DNA of 64,000 nucleotides, from the NCBI RefSeq assembly GCF_006539505.1, contig NZ_BJND01000032.1, positions 1 to 64,000 of the forward strand, given 5' to 3'. This DNA is from Streptomyces spinoverrucosus (GTDB lineage Bacteria; Actinomycetota; Actinomycetes; Streptomycetales; Streptomycetaceae). The translations under genes were made by a program, and so were the position numbers. Each line of letters opens with the position of its first letter. Positions within the stretch are counted from its first letter, which is position 1. The notes under the pieces are model-generated. The model was not told the DNA's origin. It saw only the letters and a list, made by a program, of their open reading frames with translations, and ran no database searches. This document shows, in pieces, positions 33,902-42,718 of this stretch.

Positions 33902-34852
33902 ATGTCACCCCGGCTCGACGCATCGCATACCCGGACGGCGACGTCGACACCACCTTCGGAACATCTGGATCCCATCGCGCAGGACAGCGAGACGTTCACG
34001 GAGACGTTCGCGGCCCAGGAGGACGCCCTCGGCGTCCCGGACGACGTACTGGCCGGACTTCCGGAGATCCCCCCGTACGACGAGGTCGGTCCCGTCGATG
34101 CGCGGGCCCTGTCCAAGACCCTCTTCGAGCGGCTGGAATCGCTCGAGGAAGGCACGCACGAATACTCCTACGTGCGCAACACGCTCGTCGAACTCAACCT
34201 CGCCCTGGTCAAGTTCGCAGCCTCCCGCTTCCGCTCCCGCAGCGAGCCGATGGAGGACATCATCCAGGTCGGCACCATCGGCCTCATCAAGGCGATCGAC
34301 CGTTTCGAACTCAGCCGTGGCGTCGAGTTCCCCACCTTCGCCATGCCAACCATCATCGGCGAGATCAAGCGTTTCTTTCGTGACACCTCGTGGTCCGTGC
34401 GCGTCCCGCGCCGGCTGCAGGAGCTCCGGCTCGACCTGGCCAAGGCCGGCGACGAGCTGGCCCAGCAGCTCGACCGCGCGCCGACGGTGGCGGAACTGGC
34501 TGAGCGACTGGGGCTGTCCCACGACGAGGTCGTCGAGGGCATGGCCGCGTCCAACGCCTACACCGCCTCCTCGCTGGACGCGCAGCCCGAGGAGGACGAC
34601 AGCGAGGGCGCCCTCGCGGACCGGATCGGCTACGAGGACCACGGGATCGAGGGCATCGAGTACGTCGAGTCCCTCAAGCCCCTGATCGCCGAACTGCCGC
34701 ACCGGGACCGGAAGATCCTCTCCCTCCGTTTCGTCGCCAACATGACCCAGTCGGAGATCGGCGACGAGCTGGGCATCTCGCAGATGCATGTGTCGCGGTT
34801 GCTGTCGCGGACGTTGGGGCGGTTGCGCAAGGGGTTGACCGTCGAGGAGTGA
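33902..34852 (+). CDS. sigI: SigB/SigF-subfamily RNA polymerase sigma factor (SigI-like)
   Basis: A 316-residue sigma factor with regions 2, 3 and 4. Region 2 includes NLALVKFAASRFRSR, DIIQVGTIGLIKAIDRF and VEFPTFAMPTIIGEIKR, with the RFFRDTSWSVRVPRRLQEL block typical of the SigB/F group. Region 4 ends with the HTH MTQSEIGDELGISQMHVSR. ATG 33902 follows GGAGG at six bases; the upstream ATG at 33878 has no ribosome site. Its activity should be set by the divergent anti-sigma factor and antagonist. A terminator follows. Confidence 0.92.
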   Translation: MSPRLDASHTRTATSTPPSEHLDPIAQDSETFTETFAAQEDALGVPDDVLAGLPEIPPYDEVGPVDARALSKTLFERLESLEEGTHEYSYVRNTLVELNLALVKFAASRFRSRSEPMEDIIQVGTIGLIKAIDRFELSRGVEFPTFAMPTIIGEIKRFFRDTSWSVRVPRRLQELRLDLAKAGDELAQQLDRAPTVAELAERLGLSHDEVVEGMAASNAYTASSLDAQPEEDDSEGALADRIGYEDHGIEGIEYVESLKPLIAELPHRDRKILSLRFVANMTQSEIGDELGISQMHVSRLLSRTLGRLRKGLTVEE

Positions 34853-34897
34853 CGCCGGTTGAGGCGTTGGGCCGGTCAAGGTGTGACGTCGGCCCGC

Positions 34898-34943
34898 AAA
34901 GGCTTCCCGTCCGGCGCCCGTTGGGTGCCGGACGAGCCTTTTC
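34898..34943 (+). terminator. Terminator after the sigma-factor gene
   Basis: AAAGGCT/AGCCTTTT outer arms and CGTCCGGC/GCCGGACG inner arms form a long stem 45 bases after the stop, ending in TTTT. It divides sigI from the lectin-fusion gene. Confidence 0.87.
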
Positions 34944-35062
34944 ATTACCCTGAGTAACACCTTTCCCCGCAGGCCCCTCTGCACCACTATGGGCAGCCTC
35001 CAAACCGGCCGGTACGTCAGGGACTTGGCCGGGCTCCGGCGGGGACGCGAGGAGGCGGGTGG

Positions 35063-36994
35063 ATGGCTCGGCCCGAGGGGACCGACAACGACGCGACGGA
35101 CGGCCTGCATTCCGGCGCGTCCGACGCACGGCTGACCGCACTGCTGCGCGCCGACACCGCCGTCGCCTACCCGGCGCTGAAGGAACTGCGCGCCCGCCAC
35201 CGCGCGTCGGTCCTCACCTACGCCCGGCTGTGCACGACCGGCGACTCGGCGGCGCGCCAGCTGGCGGCCCAGGCGTTCACCCTGGCGGCCCGGGAGACGG
35301 CACGCGGCACCGACCCGGCTGTTCCCTGGCGGCACCAACTCCTGCTGCTGATCGGCCGGGTGGCCGGGACCTGGGCCGAGGGCGACCGCTCGGCCGCGCT
35401 TGACGCTGGCCTGCTCCTGGTCCTCAACACGGCCGGCCCCGACGGGCCCGTACCGCCCATGCTCGCCGCGTACCGGACGCTGCCGGTCCGCAGCCGTGGC
35501 CTCATCTGGTACGGCGTCGTGGAGCAGGAGAGCGTCGAGCGGACCGCCGTACTGCTGGGCATCACCCGCGAGGACGTGACCTACGGGACCGAACCGGCGC
35601 TGGGCGCGCTCGGCCGGTCCCTGCTGCGGGCCCGGCTGGCCGCCTCCGACGACCCCGACTGCCAGGACTTCCGGCGGCTGATCGAGGAGTCGGTACGGCC
35701 GGACACGCCCCGGCACAGCCCCGACCTGGTGGCCCACATGGCGCGCTGCCCGCACTGCACCACCGCGTACGAGGAGCTGACCGCCCTGCGCGACACCCCG
35801 CGCACGGCGCTGGCCGAGGGACTGACGCCGTGGGCGGGCGCGGCGTACGCGGCGCGGATCGGCGGGGGAGCGGGCGGGGAAGGCCGTAGGGCGTGGGAGC
35901 GATCCGGCGAGCCGGGGGTGGCGGGGCGTGCTGCGCGGGGGTGGTCCGGCGGACTGGGCACGGGAGGACGTACCGCTCGGGGCTGGTCCGGCGGACGGGG
36001 CACGGGCGGCCGTATCGCGCGGAAACGATCCGGCCGACGCGGCGCGGGCGGCCGTAACGCGCGAGGCTGGTCCGGCGAATCCGGCGCGGGAAGCCGTACC
36101 GCGCAAGGCTGGTCAGGCGAACCCGGCGCGGGAAGCCGTACCGCGCAAGGCTGGTCCGGCGAACCCGGCGCGGAAGGCCATGCCGCGCAAGGCTGGTCAG
36201 GCGAATCGAGGGCGGTGGGCCGTACGGCGTGGGAGCGATCCGGCGAACCCGGCGCGGGCGGCCGTGCCGCGCGCGAGCGGAACTGGCCGCCGTCCCGGCG
36301 GGTCGCGTTGGCCTCGGCGGGACTGGGAGTGGCGCTCACTCCGCTGCTGTTCTTCCTGCTGTCCCCGGGCGACTCCCCCGCCGAGAACGCCTCGAACCGG
36401 ATCACTGCCGCGCCGCCGCCCGCGGTGACGGTGACCGCGACGGTGCCGGCGCCCCCGGCATCCCCGTCGCCCTCGAAGACCTCCAAGTCGTCCTCCCCGA
36501 CGGCGAGTCCGTCGCCGTCGCGGACGACCCAGCCGCCGAAGCCGTCCCCCACCCCGCCGCCGCCCCCGGCCACGCACCCGCCGGGCAGCGCCTATGCGCA
36601 GGTCGTGAACGTCGCCTCGGGGCTGTGCCTGGACATCCGGGGCGGGGTCCTGGACAAGGGCGTGGACGTGGTCACGGCGCCCTGCTCACCGGACGCCACC
36701 CAGCGCTGGCGGGTCGACGCCGGGCGGGGCGTGCTGCAGTCGGCCGCCGACCCGGACTACTGCCTGGACAGCCGTGGCTCCACGGACCGCGGCGTGGGCA
36801 TCTGGACCTGCTCCTCCGTGGAGGGGAGGAACGCGCAGAACCTGAAGTTCGTGGTCGACGACGCCGGGCTGATCCGGCCCGCGATCGCCGTGGAGACGGC
36901 GGTGACGCCGGACGGCGGGGACGGGCTGGAGTTCCGGTCGCTGGACGACTCGAACGGAGACTCGGACCAGCGGTGGCGGGCGGGGGCCGCCTGA
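35063..36994 (+). CDS. Sigma-like/zinc-finger/transmembrane/ricin-B-lectin fusion protein
   Basis: A 643-residue one-pass membrane protein. Residues 20-190 resemble a degenerate ECF sigma factor: a region-2-like helix pair, then LPVRSRGLIWYGVVEQESVE and the HTH-like AVLLGITREDV. HMARCPHC (about 230) is an anti-sigma-type zinc motif (HxxxCxxC). Residues 277-402 are nine 14-residue repeats (GWSGEPGAGSRTAQ type). A membrane helix (about 408-428) and a Pro/Ser/Thr stalk lead to an outside ricin-B beta-trefoil (from about 510; CLDIRG, QRWRVDA, CLDSRG, DQRWRAG). It may sense wall or carbohydrate ligands and signal to transcription; this is inferred. It follows sigI and ends 7 bases from hutI, convergent. 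Confidence 0.86.
   Translation: MARPEGTDNDATDGLHSGASDARLTALLRADTAVAYPALKELRARHRASVLTYARLCTTGDSAARQLAAQAFTLAARETARGTDPAVPWRHQLLLLIGRVAGTWAEGDRSAALDAGLLLVLNTAGPDGPVPPMLAAYRTLPVRSRGLIWYGVVEQESVERTAVLLGITREDVTYGTEPALGALGRSLLRARLAASDDPDCQDFRRLIEESVRPDTPRHSPDLVAHMARCPHCTTAYEELTALRDTPRTALAEGLTPWAGAAYAARIGGGAGGEGRRAWERSGEPGVAGRAARGWSGGLGTGGRTARGWSGGRGTGGRIARKRSGRRGAGGRNARGWSGESGAGSRTAQGWSGEPGAGSRTAQGWSGEPGAEGHAAQGWSGESRAVGRTAWERSGEPGAGGRAARERNWPPSRRVALASAGLGVALTPLLFFLLSPGDSPAENASNRITAAPPPAVTVTATVPAPPASPSPSKTSKSSSPTASPSPSRTTQPPKPSPTPPPPPATHPPGSAYAQVVNVASGLCLDIRGGVLDKGVDVVTAPCSPDATQRWRVDAGRGVLQSAADPDYCLDSRGSTDRGVGIWTCSSVEGRNAQNLKFVVDDAGLIRPAIAVETAVTPDGGDGLEFRSLDDSNGDSDQRWRAGAA
35891..36268 (+). repeat. 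42-bp in-frame tandem repeat, nine copies
   Basis: Nine 42-base units encode 14-residue blocks such as ARGWSGESGAGSRT and AQGWSGEPGAGSRT within the lectin-fusion gene. The central units are nearly identical; the outer ones have drifted (AWERSGEPGVAGRA). The number of units is a likely site of length variation between strains. Confidence 0.9.
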
Positions 36995-37001
36995 CACCGG
37001 G

Positions 37002-38189
37002 TCAGCTGACTCGCAGGCCGCGCCGCCACACCTCGGTCACCAGCGGCACGCCCGGCCGGTAGGCGAGATGGACGTGGCTGGGGGCGTCCAGGAGGGCCAG
37101 GTCGGCGTAGGCGCCTGGGCTGAGGCGGCCGATGTCGTCGCGGCGCAGGGCGCGGGCGCCGCCCGCCGTGGCGGACCAGAGGGCCTCGTCGGGGGTCATG
37201 CCCATGTCCCGTACGGCGAGGGCGATGCAGAACGGGACGGACGACGTGAAGGACGAGCCCGGGTTGCAGTCCGTCGACAGGGCCACGGTGACGCCCGCGT
37301 CGAGGAGGCGACGGGCGTCCGGCCACTCGGCGCGGGTGGAGAACTCGGCGCCGGGGAGGAGGGTGGCGACGGTGGCGCTGTTGGCGAGCGCGTCGACGTC
37401 GTCGTCCGTGAGGTGGGTGCAGTGGTCGGCGGAGGCGGCGTCGAGTTCGACGGCGAGCTGTACTCCGGGGCCGTACGTCAGCTGGTTGGCGTGGATGCGC
37501 GGGTGCAGGCCCTTCGCCTTGCCCGCGGTGAGGATCGCGCGCGCCTGGTCGCCGTCGAAGGCGCCCTTCTCGCAGAAGACGTCGATCCAACGGGCGTACG
37601 GCGCACAGGCGTCGAGCATCTCGCCGGTGACCAGGGCGACGTACGCCGCCGGATCCTCCGCATAGTCGGGGGAGACGATGTGGGCGCCGAGGTAGGTGAC
37701 CTCGTCGGTGTGGGCGGCGGCGATGCGCAGGGCCCGGGCCTCGTCCTCGACGGTGAGGCCGTAGCCGGACTTGGTCTCGAAGGTCGTGGTGCCCTGGCGG
37801 AGGGCTTCGGCGAGGTAACGGGTGAGGTTGGCTTCGAGCTGGGCGTCCGTCGCGGCGCGGGTGGCGGCGACGGTGGTCCGGATGCCGCCCGCGCTGTAGG
37901 CCCGGCCGGACATCCGGGCGTTGAACTCCTCGGTGCGGTCGCCCGCGAAGACGAGGTGGGAGTGCGAGTCCACGAAGCCCGGGATCACCGCGCGGCCGCC
38001 GGCGTCGACCCGATTGTCAGTGGCGGGTGCTTTGCTTGATTCACCGGTCCACGCGACGCGGTGGCCGTCGATGACGACGGCCGCGTCCCGGATCAGGCCC
38101 AGGGGAGATCCGTCACCGAGGGAGGGGTCGTTGGTGACCAGTGTGGCGATGTTGGTGATGACGGTGGTCGTGCCGGTGGTGCTGCTCAT
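37002..38189 (-). CDS. hutI: Imidazolonepropionase
   Basis: A 395-residue metal-dependent amidohydrolase opening 4-imidazolone-5-propionate to N-formimino-glutamate, third step of histidine breakdown. VDSHSHLVFAG gives the HxH metal site, ETKSGYGL the substrate loop, and later metal residues lie in HPRIHANQL, ADHCTHL and STDCNPG. ATG 38189 follows GAGGA. It is the last gene of the hutU-amidohydrolase-hutF-hutI operon; the 38-base gap from hutF is the only real spacer in it. Confidence 0.95.
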   Translation of the reverse strand: MSSTTGTTTVITNIATLVTNDPSLGDGSPLGLIRDAAVVIDGHRVAWTGESSKAPATDNRVDAGGRAVIPGFVDSHSHLVFAGDRTEEFNARMSGRAYSAGGIRTTVAATRAATDAQLEANLTRYLAEALRQGTTTFETKSGYGLTVEDEARALRIAAAHTDEVTYLGAHIVSPDYAEDPAAYVALVTGEMLDACAPYARWIDVFCEKGAFDGDQARAILTAGKAKGLHPRIHANQLTYGPGVQLAVELDAASADHCTHLTDDDVDALANSATVATLLPGAEFSTRAEWPDARRLLDAGVTVALSTDCNPGSSFTSSVPFCIALAVRDMGMTPDEALWSATAGGARALRRDDIGRLSPGAYADLALLDAPSHVHLAYRPGVPLVTEVWRRGLRVS

Positions 38190-38227
38190 GGTGTCCTCGT
38201 GGCTGGGGGCCGGTCTGGGGGGAGTCG

Positions 38228-39562
38228 TCAGGCGCGCAGGGCGTCGACGGCTTGCGCGAGTGCCTGCGGCACATCGGGTACGAGGGTGTGCGCCCCGTCG
38301 CGTACGACATGCCGCCCGCCGACGACCGTATGGCGGACGTCCGCTGCAGTCGCGGCGAATACGGCCGTCTCGGCGCCCAGCCGGGGCAGCGCCCCCGCTG
38401 TTCTGACCGAGTCGAGCGCGATCGTCGTGAAGTCGGCGAGCGCGCCGGGCTCCAGGCTGCCCGCGTCCGCCCAGCCGAGCGCGGCGTGCCCGTCCGCCGT
38501 GGCGGCCCGCAGCAGGGCGGCGGCCGTCCAGTGGCCGCGGGTGCGGCTGCGCAGCCGCTCGTTCAGCTCCATCGCGCGCGCCTCTTCGAGCAGGTCGATG
38601 ACGGCGTGGCTGTCGGAGCCGAGGGAGAGGGGCGAGCCTTCGTTCTGGAGGGCTACGGCGGGTCCGATGCCGTCGGCGAGGTCCCGCTCGGTCGTCGGGC
38701 ACATGCAGGTGCCGGTTCCGCTGCCGCCGATGAGGGAGATGTCCTCGGCGGTGAGGTGGGTGTTGTGGACGCCGGTGGTGCGCGGTCCGAGCACGCCGTG
38801 CAGGGCGAGGAGCTGCGTCGGGGTGCAGCCGTGGACGTCCCGGCAGGCGTCGTTCTCGGCGATCTGCTCCGACAGGTGCACATGCAGCGGGGCCCGCCGC
38901 TCCTCGGCCCACTGCGCCACGGTCGCCAACTGGTCGGCGGGCACAGCCCGTACGGAGTGGATCGCCGCCCCGATCCGTGCGTGATCCCGTTCCTTGAGAA
39001 CTGAACAGCGTTCGGCCCATGCCTCGGCCGTCCGGTCGGAGAACCGGAGCTGGTGGGTGTTGGGCGGCTGTCCGAAGCCGGCGGAGAGATAGCAGGTGTC
39101 GAGGAGGGTGATGCGGATCCCGGCGTCGGCGGCCGCCGCGATGAGGGCCTCGCCCATGGCGTTGGGGTCGGCGTAGGGGGTGCCGCCGGGGGCGTGGTGG
39201 ACGTAGTGGAACTCGCCGACGGCGGTGATGCCGGCGAGGGCCATCTCGGCGTAGGCCGCCCTGGCCAGCGCGTGGTAGGTGTCCGGGGTGAGCCGGTCGG
39301 CGGTGGCGTACATGATCTCGCGCCAGGTCCAGAAGGTGCCGGAGCCGACCTGCACGGTGCCGCGCAGGGCCCGGTGGAAGGCGTGGCTGTGGGCGTTGGC
39401 GAGGCCGGGGAGGGTGAGGCCGCGGAGGATCTCGGCGCCCGGGGGCGGGGTGTCCGCATCCTGGTGAACGGCGGTGATCCGGCCGTCCTTGGTGTCGACG
39501 GCGACTCCCGGCTCGACGTGGGTGCCGAGCCAGGCGTGCTCCAGCCAGTACGTCCGTGTCAC
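38228..39562 (-). CDS. hutF: Formimidoylglutamate deiminase
   Basis: A 444-residue amidohydrolase that deaminates N-formimino-glutamate to N-formyl-glutamate. ANAHSHAFHRALRG carries the first metal histidines, PLHVHLSEQ and TGVHNTHL the next, and SLGSDSHAVIDL the last aspartate. Having HutF means the pathway runs through N-formyl-glutamate and therefore needs a deformylase. The GTG at 39562 overlaps the stop of the preceding gene by 4 bases. Confidence 0.94.
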   Translation of the reverse strand: MTRTYWLEHAWLGTHVEPGVAVDTKDGRITAVHQDADTPPPGAEILRGLTLPGLANAHSHAFHRALRGTVQVGSGTFWTWREIMYATADRLTPDTYHALARAAYAEMALAGITAVGEFHYVHHAPGGTPYADPNAMGEALIAAAADAGIRITLLDTCYLSAGFGQPPNTHQLRFSDRTAEAWAERCSVLKERDHARIGAAIHSVRAVPADQLATVAQWAEERRAPLHVHLSEQIAENDACRDVHGCTPTQLLALHGVLGPRTTGVHNTHLTAEDISLIGGSGTGTCMCPTTERDLADGIGPAVALQNEGSPLSLGSDSHAVIDLLEEARAMELNERLRSRTRGHWTAAALLRAATADGHAALGWADAGSLEPGALADFTTIALDSVRTAGALPRLGAETAVFAATAADVRHTVVGGRHVVRDGAHTLVPDVPQALAQAVDALRA

Positions 39563-40872
39563 GCGCAGGCCAGCCCTTCCAGTACGTCGGCGAGTGCGCT
39601 CACTCCGGCCACGCAGTCGTCCTCGGCCGCGAACTCGGCCGGGGAGTGCGAGACACCGGTGGGGTTGCGCACGAACAGCATGGCGGTCGGGACGGTCCCG
39701 GAGAGGATCCCGGCGTCGTGTCCGGCGCCGGTGCCCAGGACGGGGACCTTGAGGTCGGTGTCCTTGCCCAGGATGCGGGCCAGTTCGTCACGCAGGGCGT
39801 GGTCGAACTCGACGACCGGCGTGAACGACTCCCGTACGACGTCGAGGTCGACGCCGTGCGCGTCGGCGTACTCGCGGGCCGCCTGCTGGATCCCAGTGAC
39901 GACGGTGTCGAGGGTCTGCTGGTCGGCGGCACGGGAGTCGAGCCAGCCGCGCACCAGGGAGGGGATGGCGTTGACGCCGTTGGGCTCGACGGCGATCTTG
40001 CCGAAGGTGGCGACGGCGTCGGCGAGCCGGGCCTCGCGGCGGGCGGCGAGGACCGTCTCGGCGTACGACAGCATGGGGTCGCGCCGGTCGGCGAGCCGGG
40101 TGGTGCCGGCGTGGTTGGCCTCGCCGCGGAAGTCGAACCGCCACCGCCCGTGCGGCCAGATGGCACTGGCGATGCCCACCCGGTCGCCGGACAGGTCGAG
40201 GGCGCGGCCCTGTTCGACGTGCAGCTCGACGAAGGCGCCGATACGGGCGAGCCGCTCGGGGTCGGGCCCGATGGCGTCGGGGTCGTACCCGGCGGCGGCC
40301 ATGGCCTGCGGCAGCGTGATCCCGTCGCCGTCGGTCAGCCGGTGCGCCTGATCGACGGTGAGCTGCCCGGCGGCGAGCCGGGAGCCGACGCAGGCGAGCC
40401 CGAAGCGGGCGCCCTCCTCGTCGCCGAAGTTGACGATGCCGAGGGGCTTGGCGAAGCGCGCGTCGCGGCCGCGCAGTTCGTCGAGCGCGGCGAAGGACGA
40501 CACGACCCCGAGGGGCCCGTCGAAGGCCCCGCCGTCGGGCACGGAGTCCAGGTGCGACCCCGTGACGACGGCGTCGCCCTGGGCGGGGTCGCCGAGCCAG
40601 GCCCACTGGTTGCCGTTGCGGTCGACCTCGTAGGCGAGCCCGCGTGCCTCGGCCTGCGCCCGGAACCAGTCCCGGCACTCGCCGTCGGCACCGGTCCAGG
40701 CGTAGCGGCGGTAGCCGCCGGAGGCGGAGCTGCGGCCGATCGGCAGCAGCTCGCGCCACATCTCGTGGAAGGAAACGCCACCCGGGCCCGGCCCCGGCAA
40801 GGACAGGCCGCCCGCTGGCGAAGCCGCAACCCCCACCGGACGGTTGCCGTGCCCGTCGTCGTGCAGGGTCAC
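39559..40872 (-). CDS. M20-family amidohydrolase (annotated allantoate type), possible N-formylglutamate deformylase
   Basis: A 437-residue metal-dependent hydrolase of the N-carbamoyl-amino-acid/allantoate amidohydrolase group. Metal ligands lie in VTGSHLDSVPDGGAFDGPLG, the catalytic pair in NFGDEEGARFG, and further ligands in FVELHVEQG and GVSHSPAEF; the dimerisation lid is present. Its place between hutU and hutF, with 4-base overlaps on both sides (40869-40872 and 39559-39562), and the absence of an ordinary hutG in this window suggest that it releases formate from N-formyl-glutamate. That role is inferred; allantoate or ureido substrates remain possible. Confidence 0.9.
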   Translation of the reverse strand: MTLHDDGHGNRPVGVAASPAGGLSLPGPGPGGVSFHEMWRELLPIGRSSASGGYRRYAWTGADGECRDWFRAQAEARGLAYEVDRNGNQWAWLGDPAQGDAVVTGSHLDSVPDGGAFDGPLGVVSSFAALDELRGRDARFAKPLGIVNFGDEEGARFGLACVGSRLAAGQLTVDQAHRLTDGDGITLPQAMAAAGYDPDAIGPDPERLARIGAFVELHVEQGRALDLSGDRVGIASAIWPHGRWRFDFRGEANHAGTTRLADRRDPMLSYAETVLAARREARLADAVATFGKIAVEPNGVNAIPSLVRGWLDSRAADQQTLDTVVTGIQQAAREYADAHGVDLDVVRESFTPVVEFDHALRDELARILGKDTDLKVPVLGTGAGHDAGILSGTVPTAMLFVRNPTGVSHSPAEFAAEDDCVAGVSALADVLEGLACA

Positions 40873-42533
40873 GCTTCCTCACCCTCACGCATCGGCACCC
40901 GCACGCCCCGCTCCGACGCCACCGACTCCGCGATGTCGTAGCCCGCGTCCACGTGCCGGATGACGCCCATCCCGGGGTCGTTGGTCAGCACCCGCCGGAT
41001 CTTCTCCCCGGCCAGCGCCGTGCCGTCGGCCACCGTCACCTGGCCGGCGTGGATGGACCGCCCCATGCCGACGCCGCCGCCGTGGTGGATGGACACCCAG
41101 GAGGCGCCCGAGGCCACGTTCACCATGGCGTTCAGCAGCGGCCAGTCGGCGATCGCGTCGGAGCCGTCGAGCATGGCCTCGGTCTCCCGGTAGGGGGAGG
41201 CCACGGAGCCGCAGTCGAGGTGGTCGCGCCCGATGACGATCGGCGCGGCCAGCTCGCCGCTCGCGACCATGTCGTTGAAGCGCTCACCGGCCTTGTCCCG
41301 CTCGCCGTATCCGAGCCAGCAGATCCGGGCGGGCAGCCCCTGGAAGTGCACCCGCTCCCCGGCCATGCGGATCCAGCGGGCGAGGGACTCGTTCTCGGGG
41401 AACAGGTCGAGGACGGCCTTGTCCGTCCTGGCGATGTCGGCGGGGTCGCCGGACAGGGCCGCCCAGCGGAAGGGGCCCTTGCCCTCGCAGAACAGGGGGC
41501 GGATGTAGGCGGGGACGAAGCCGGGGAAGGCGAACGCCCGGTCGTATCCGGCGAGTTGTGCCTCGCCGCGGATGGAGTTGCCGTAGTCGAAGACCTCGGC
41601 GCCGGCCTCCATGAAGCCCACCATCGCCTCGACATGCCGGGCCATCGACTCACGGGCCCGTGTGGTGAAGCCCGCCGGGTCCTTCGCGGCGTACGACGCC
41701 ATCTCGTCGAAGTCGACGCCGAGCGGCAGGTACGCCAGCGGGTCGTGCGCCGACGTCTGGTCGGTGACGATGTCGATGGGGGCGCCCATGGCCAGCAGCT
41801 GCGGCACCAGCTCAGCCGCGTTGCCCAGCACGCCGATGGACAGCGGGCGGCGCGCGTCCCGCGCCTCGACGGCCAGCTGGAGGGCGTGGTCGAGGGAGTC
41901 GGCCCGCACGTCCAGGTAGCGGTGCTCGATACGGCGGTCGATGGCGCGCGGGTCGCAGTCGATGCAGATCGCCACGCCATCGTTCATGGTCACGGCGAGC
42001 GGCTGGGCGCCGCCCATCCCGCCGAGCCCGGCCGTCAGGGTGATCGTCCCGGCCAGCGAACCGCCGAACTTCATCGCGGCGACGGCGGCGAAGGTCTCGT
42101 AGGTGCCCTGGAGGATGCCCTGGGTGCCGATGTAGATCCAGGAACCGGCGGTCATCTGCCCGTACATGGTCAGGCCGAGGGCCTCCAGGCGGCGGAACTC
42201 CTCCCAGTTGGCCCAGTCGCCGACGAGGTTGGAGTTGGCGATGAGCACCCGCGGCGCCCACTCGTGGGTCTGCATCACGCCGACCGGGCGGCCGGACTGG
42301 ACGAGCATCGTCTCGTCCTGCTTCAGCCCCTTCAGCGTCCGCACCATCGCGTCGAAGGACCGCCAGTCCCGCGCCGCCTTGCCCGTGCCGCCGTAGACGA
42401 CGAGCTTGTCGGGGTGCTCGGCGACCTCGGGGTCGAGGTTGTTCTGCAGCATCCGCAGGGCAGCCTCCTGCTGCCAGCCCAGGGCGCTCGGCTGCGTACC
42501 GCGCGGCGCTCGTACGGGGCGGGGTCCTGACAT
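40869..42533 (-). CDS. hutU: Urocanate hydratase
   Basis: A 554-residue urocanase converting urocanate to imidazolone propionate with tightly bound NAD. The NAD site is TLTAGLGGMGGAQPLAVTMN; the active-site cysteine region reads HLDCGSVASPYRET, and the C-terminal GGGVGMGRSIHAGQ is the family signature. Length is standard. ATG 42533 follows AGGAGG. It is the first gene of the hut operon, so the promoter should lie in the 185-base region shared with the divergent PLP-enzyme gene. Confidence 0.97.
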   Translation of the reverse strand: MSGPRPVRAPRGTQPSALGWQQEAALRMLQNNLDPEVAEHPDKLVVYGGTGKAARDWRSFDAMVRTLKGLKQDETMLVQSGRPVGVMQTHEWAPRVLIANSNLVGDWANWEEFRRLEALGLTMYGQMTAGSWIYIGTQGILQGTYETFAAVAAMKFGGSLAGTITLTAGLGGMGGAQPLAVTMNDGVAICIDCDPRAIDRRIEHRYLDVRADSLDHALQLAVEARDARRPLSIGVLGNAAELVPQLLAMGAPIDIVTDQTSAHDPLAYLPLGVDFDEMASYAAKDPAGFTTRARESMARHVEAMVGFMEAGAEVFDYGNSIRGEAQLAGYDRAFAFPGFVPAYIRPLFCEGKGPFRWAALSGDPADIARTDKAVLDLFPENESLARWIRMAGERVHFQGLPARICWLGYGERDKAGERFNDMVASGELAAPIVIGRDHLDCGSVASPYRETEAMLDGSDAIADWPLLNAMVNVASGASWVSIHHGGGVGMGRSIHAGQVTVADGTALAGEKIRRVLTNDPGMGVIRHVDAGYDIAESVASERGVRVPMREGEEA

Positions 42534-42718
42534 GGTCTGCCTCCTGGTGACTGCTCGCTCGGAGCTCCCTGCGGAATGTTGCTGCGGTTATTCACATCCT
42601 GGCGAGATGAATAGAGCTAGTCAATAGGGGGGTGCCCCGACATGACCCCGGCGGGAGTGTTTGGCTGGATGTATGGAGTCAGGCATCGATGTCAGGCATC
42701 GACAGGACGGGGGACGAC

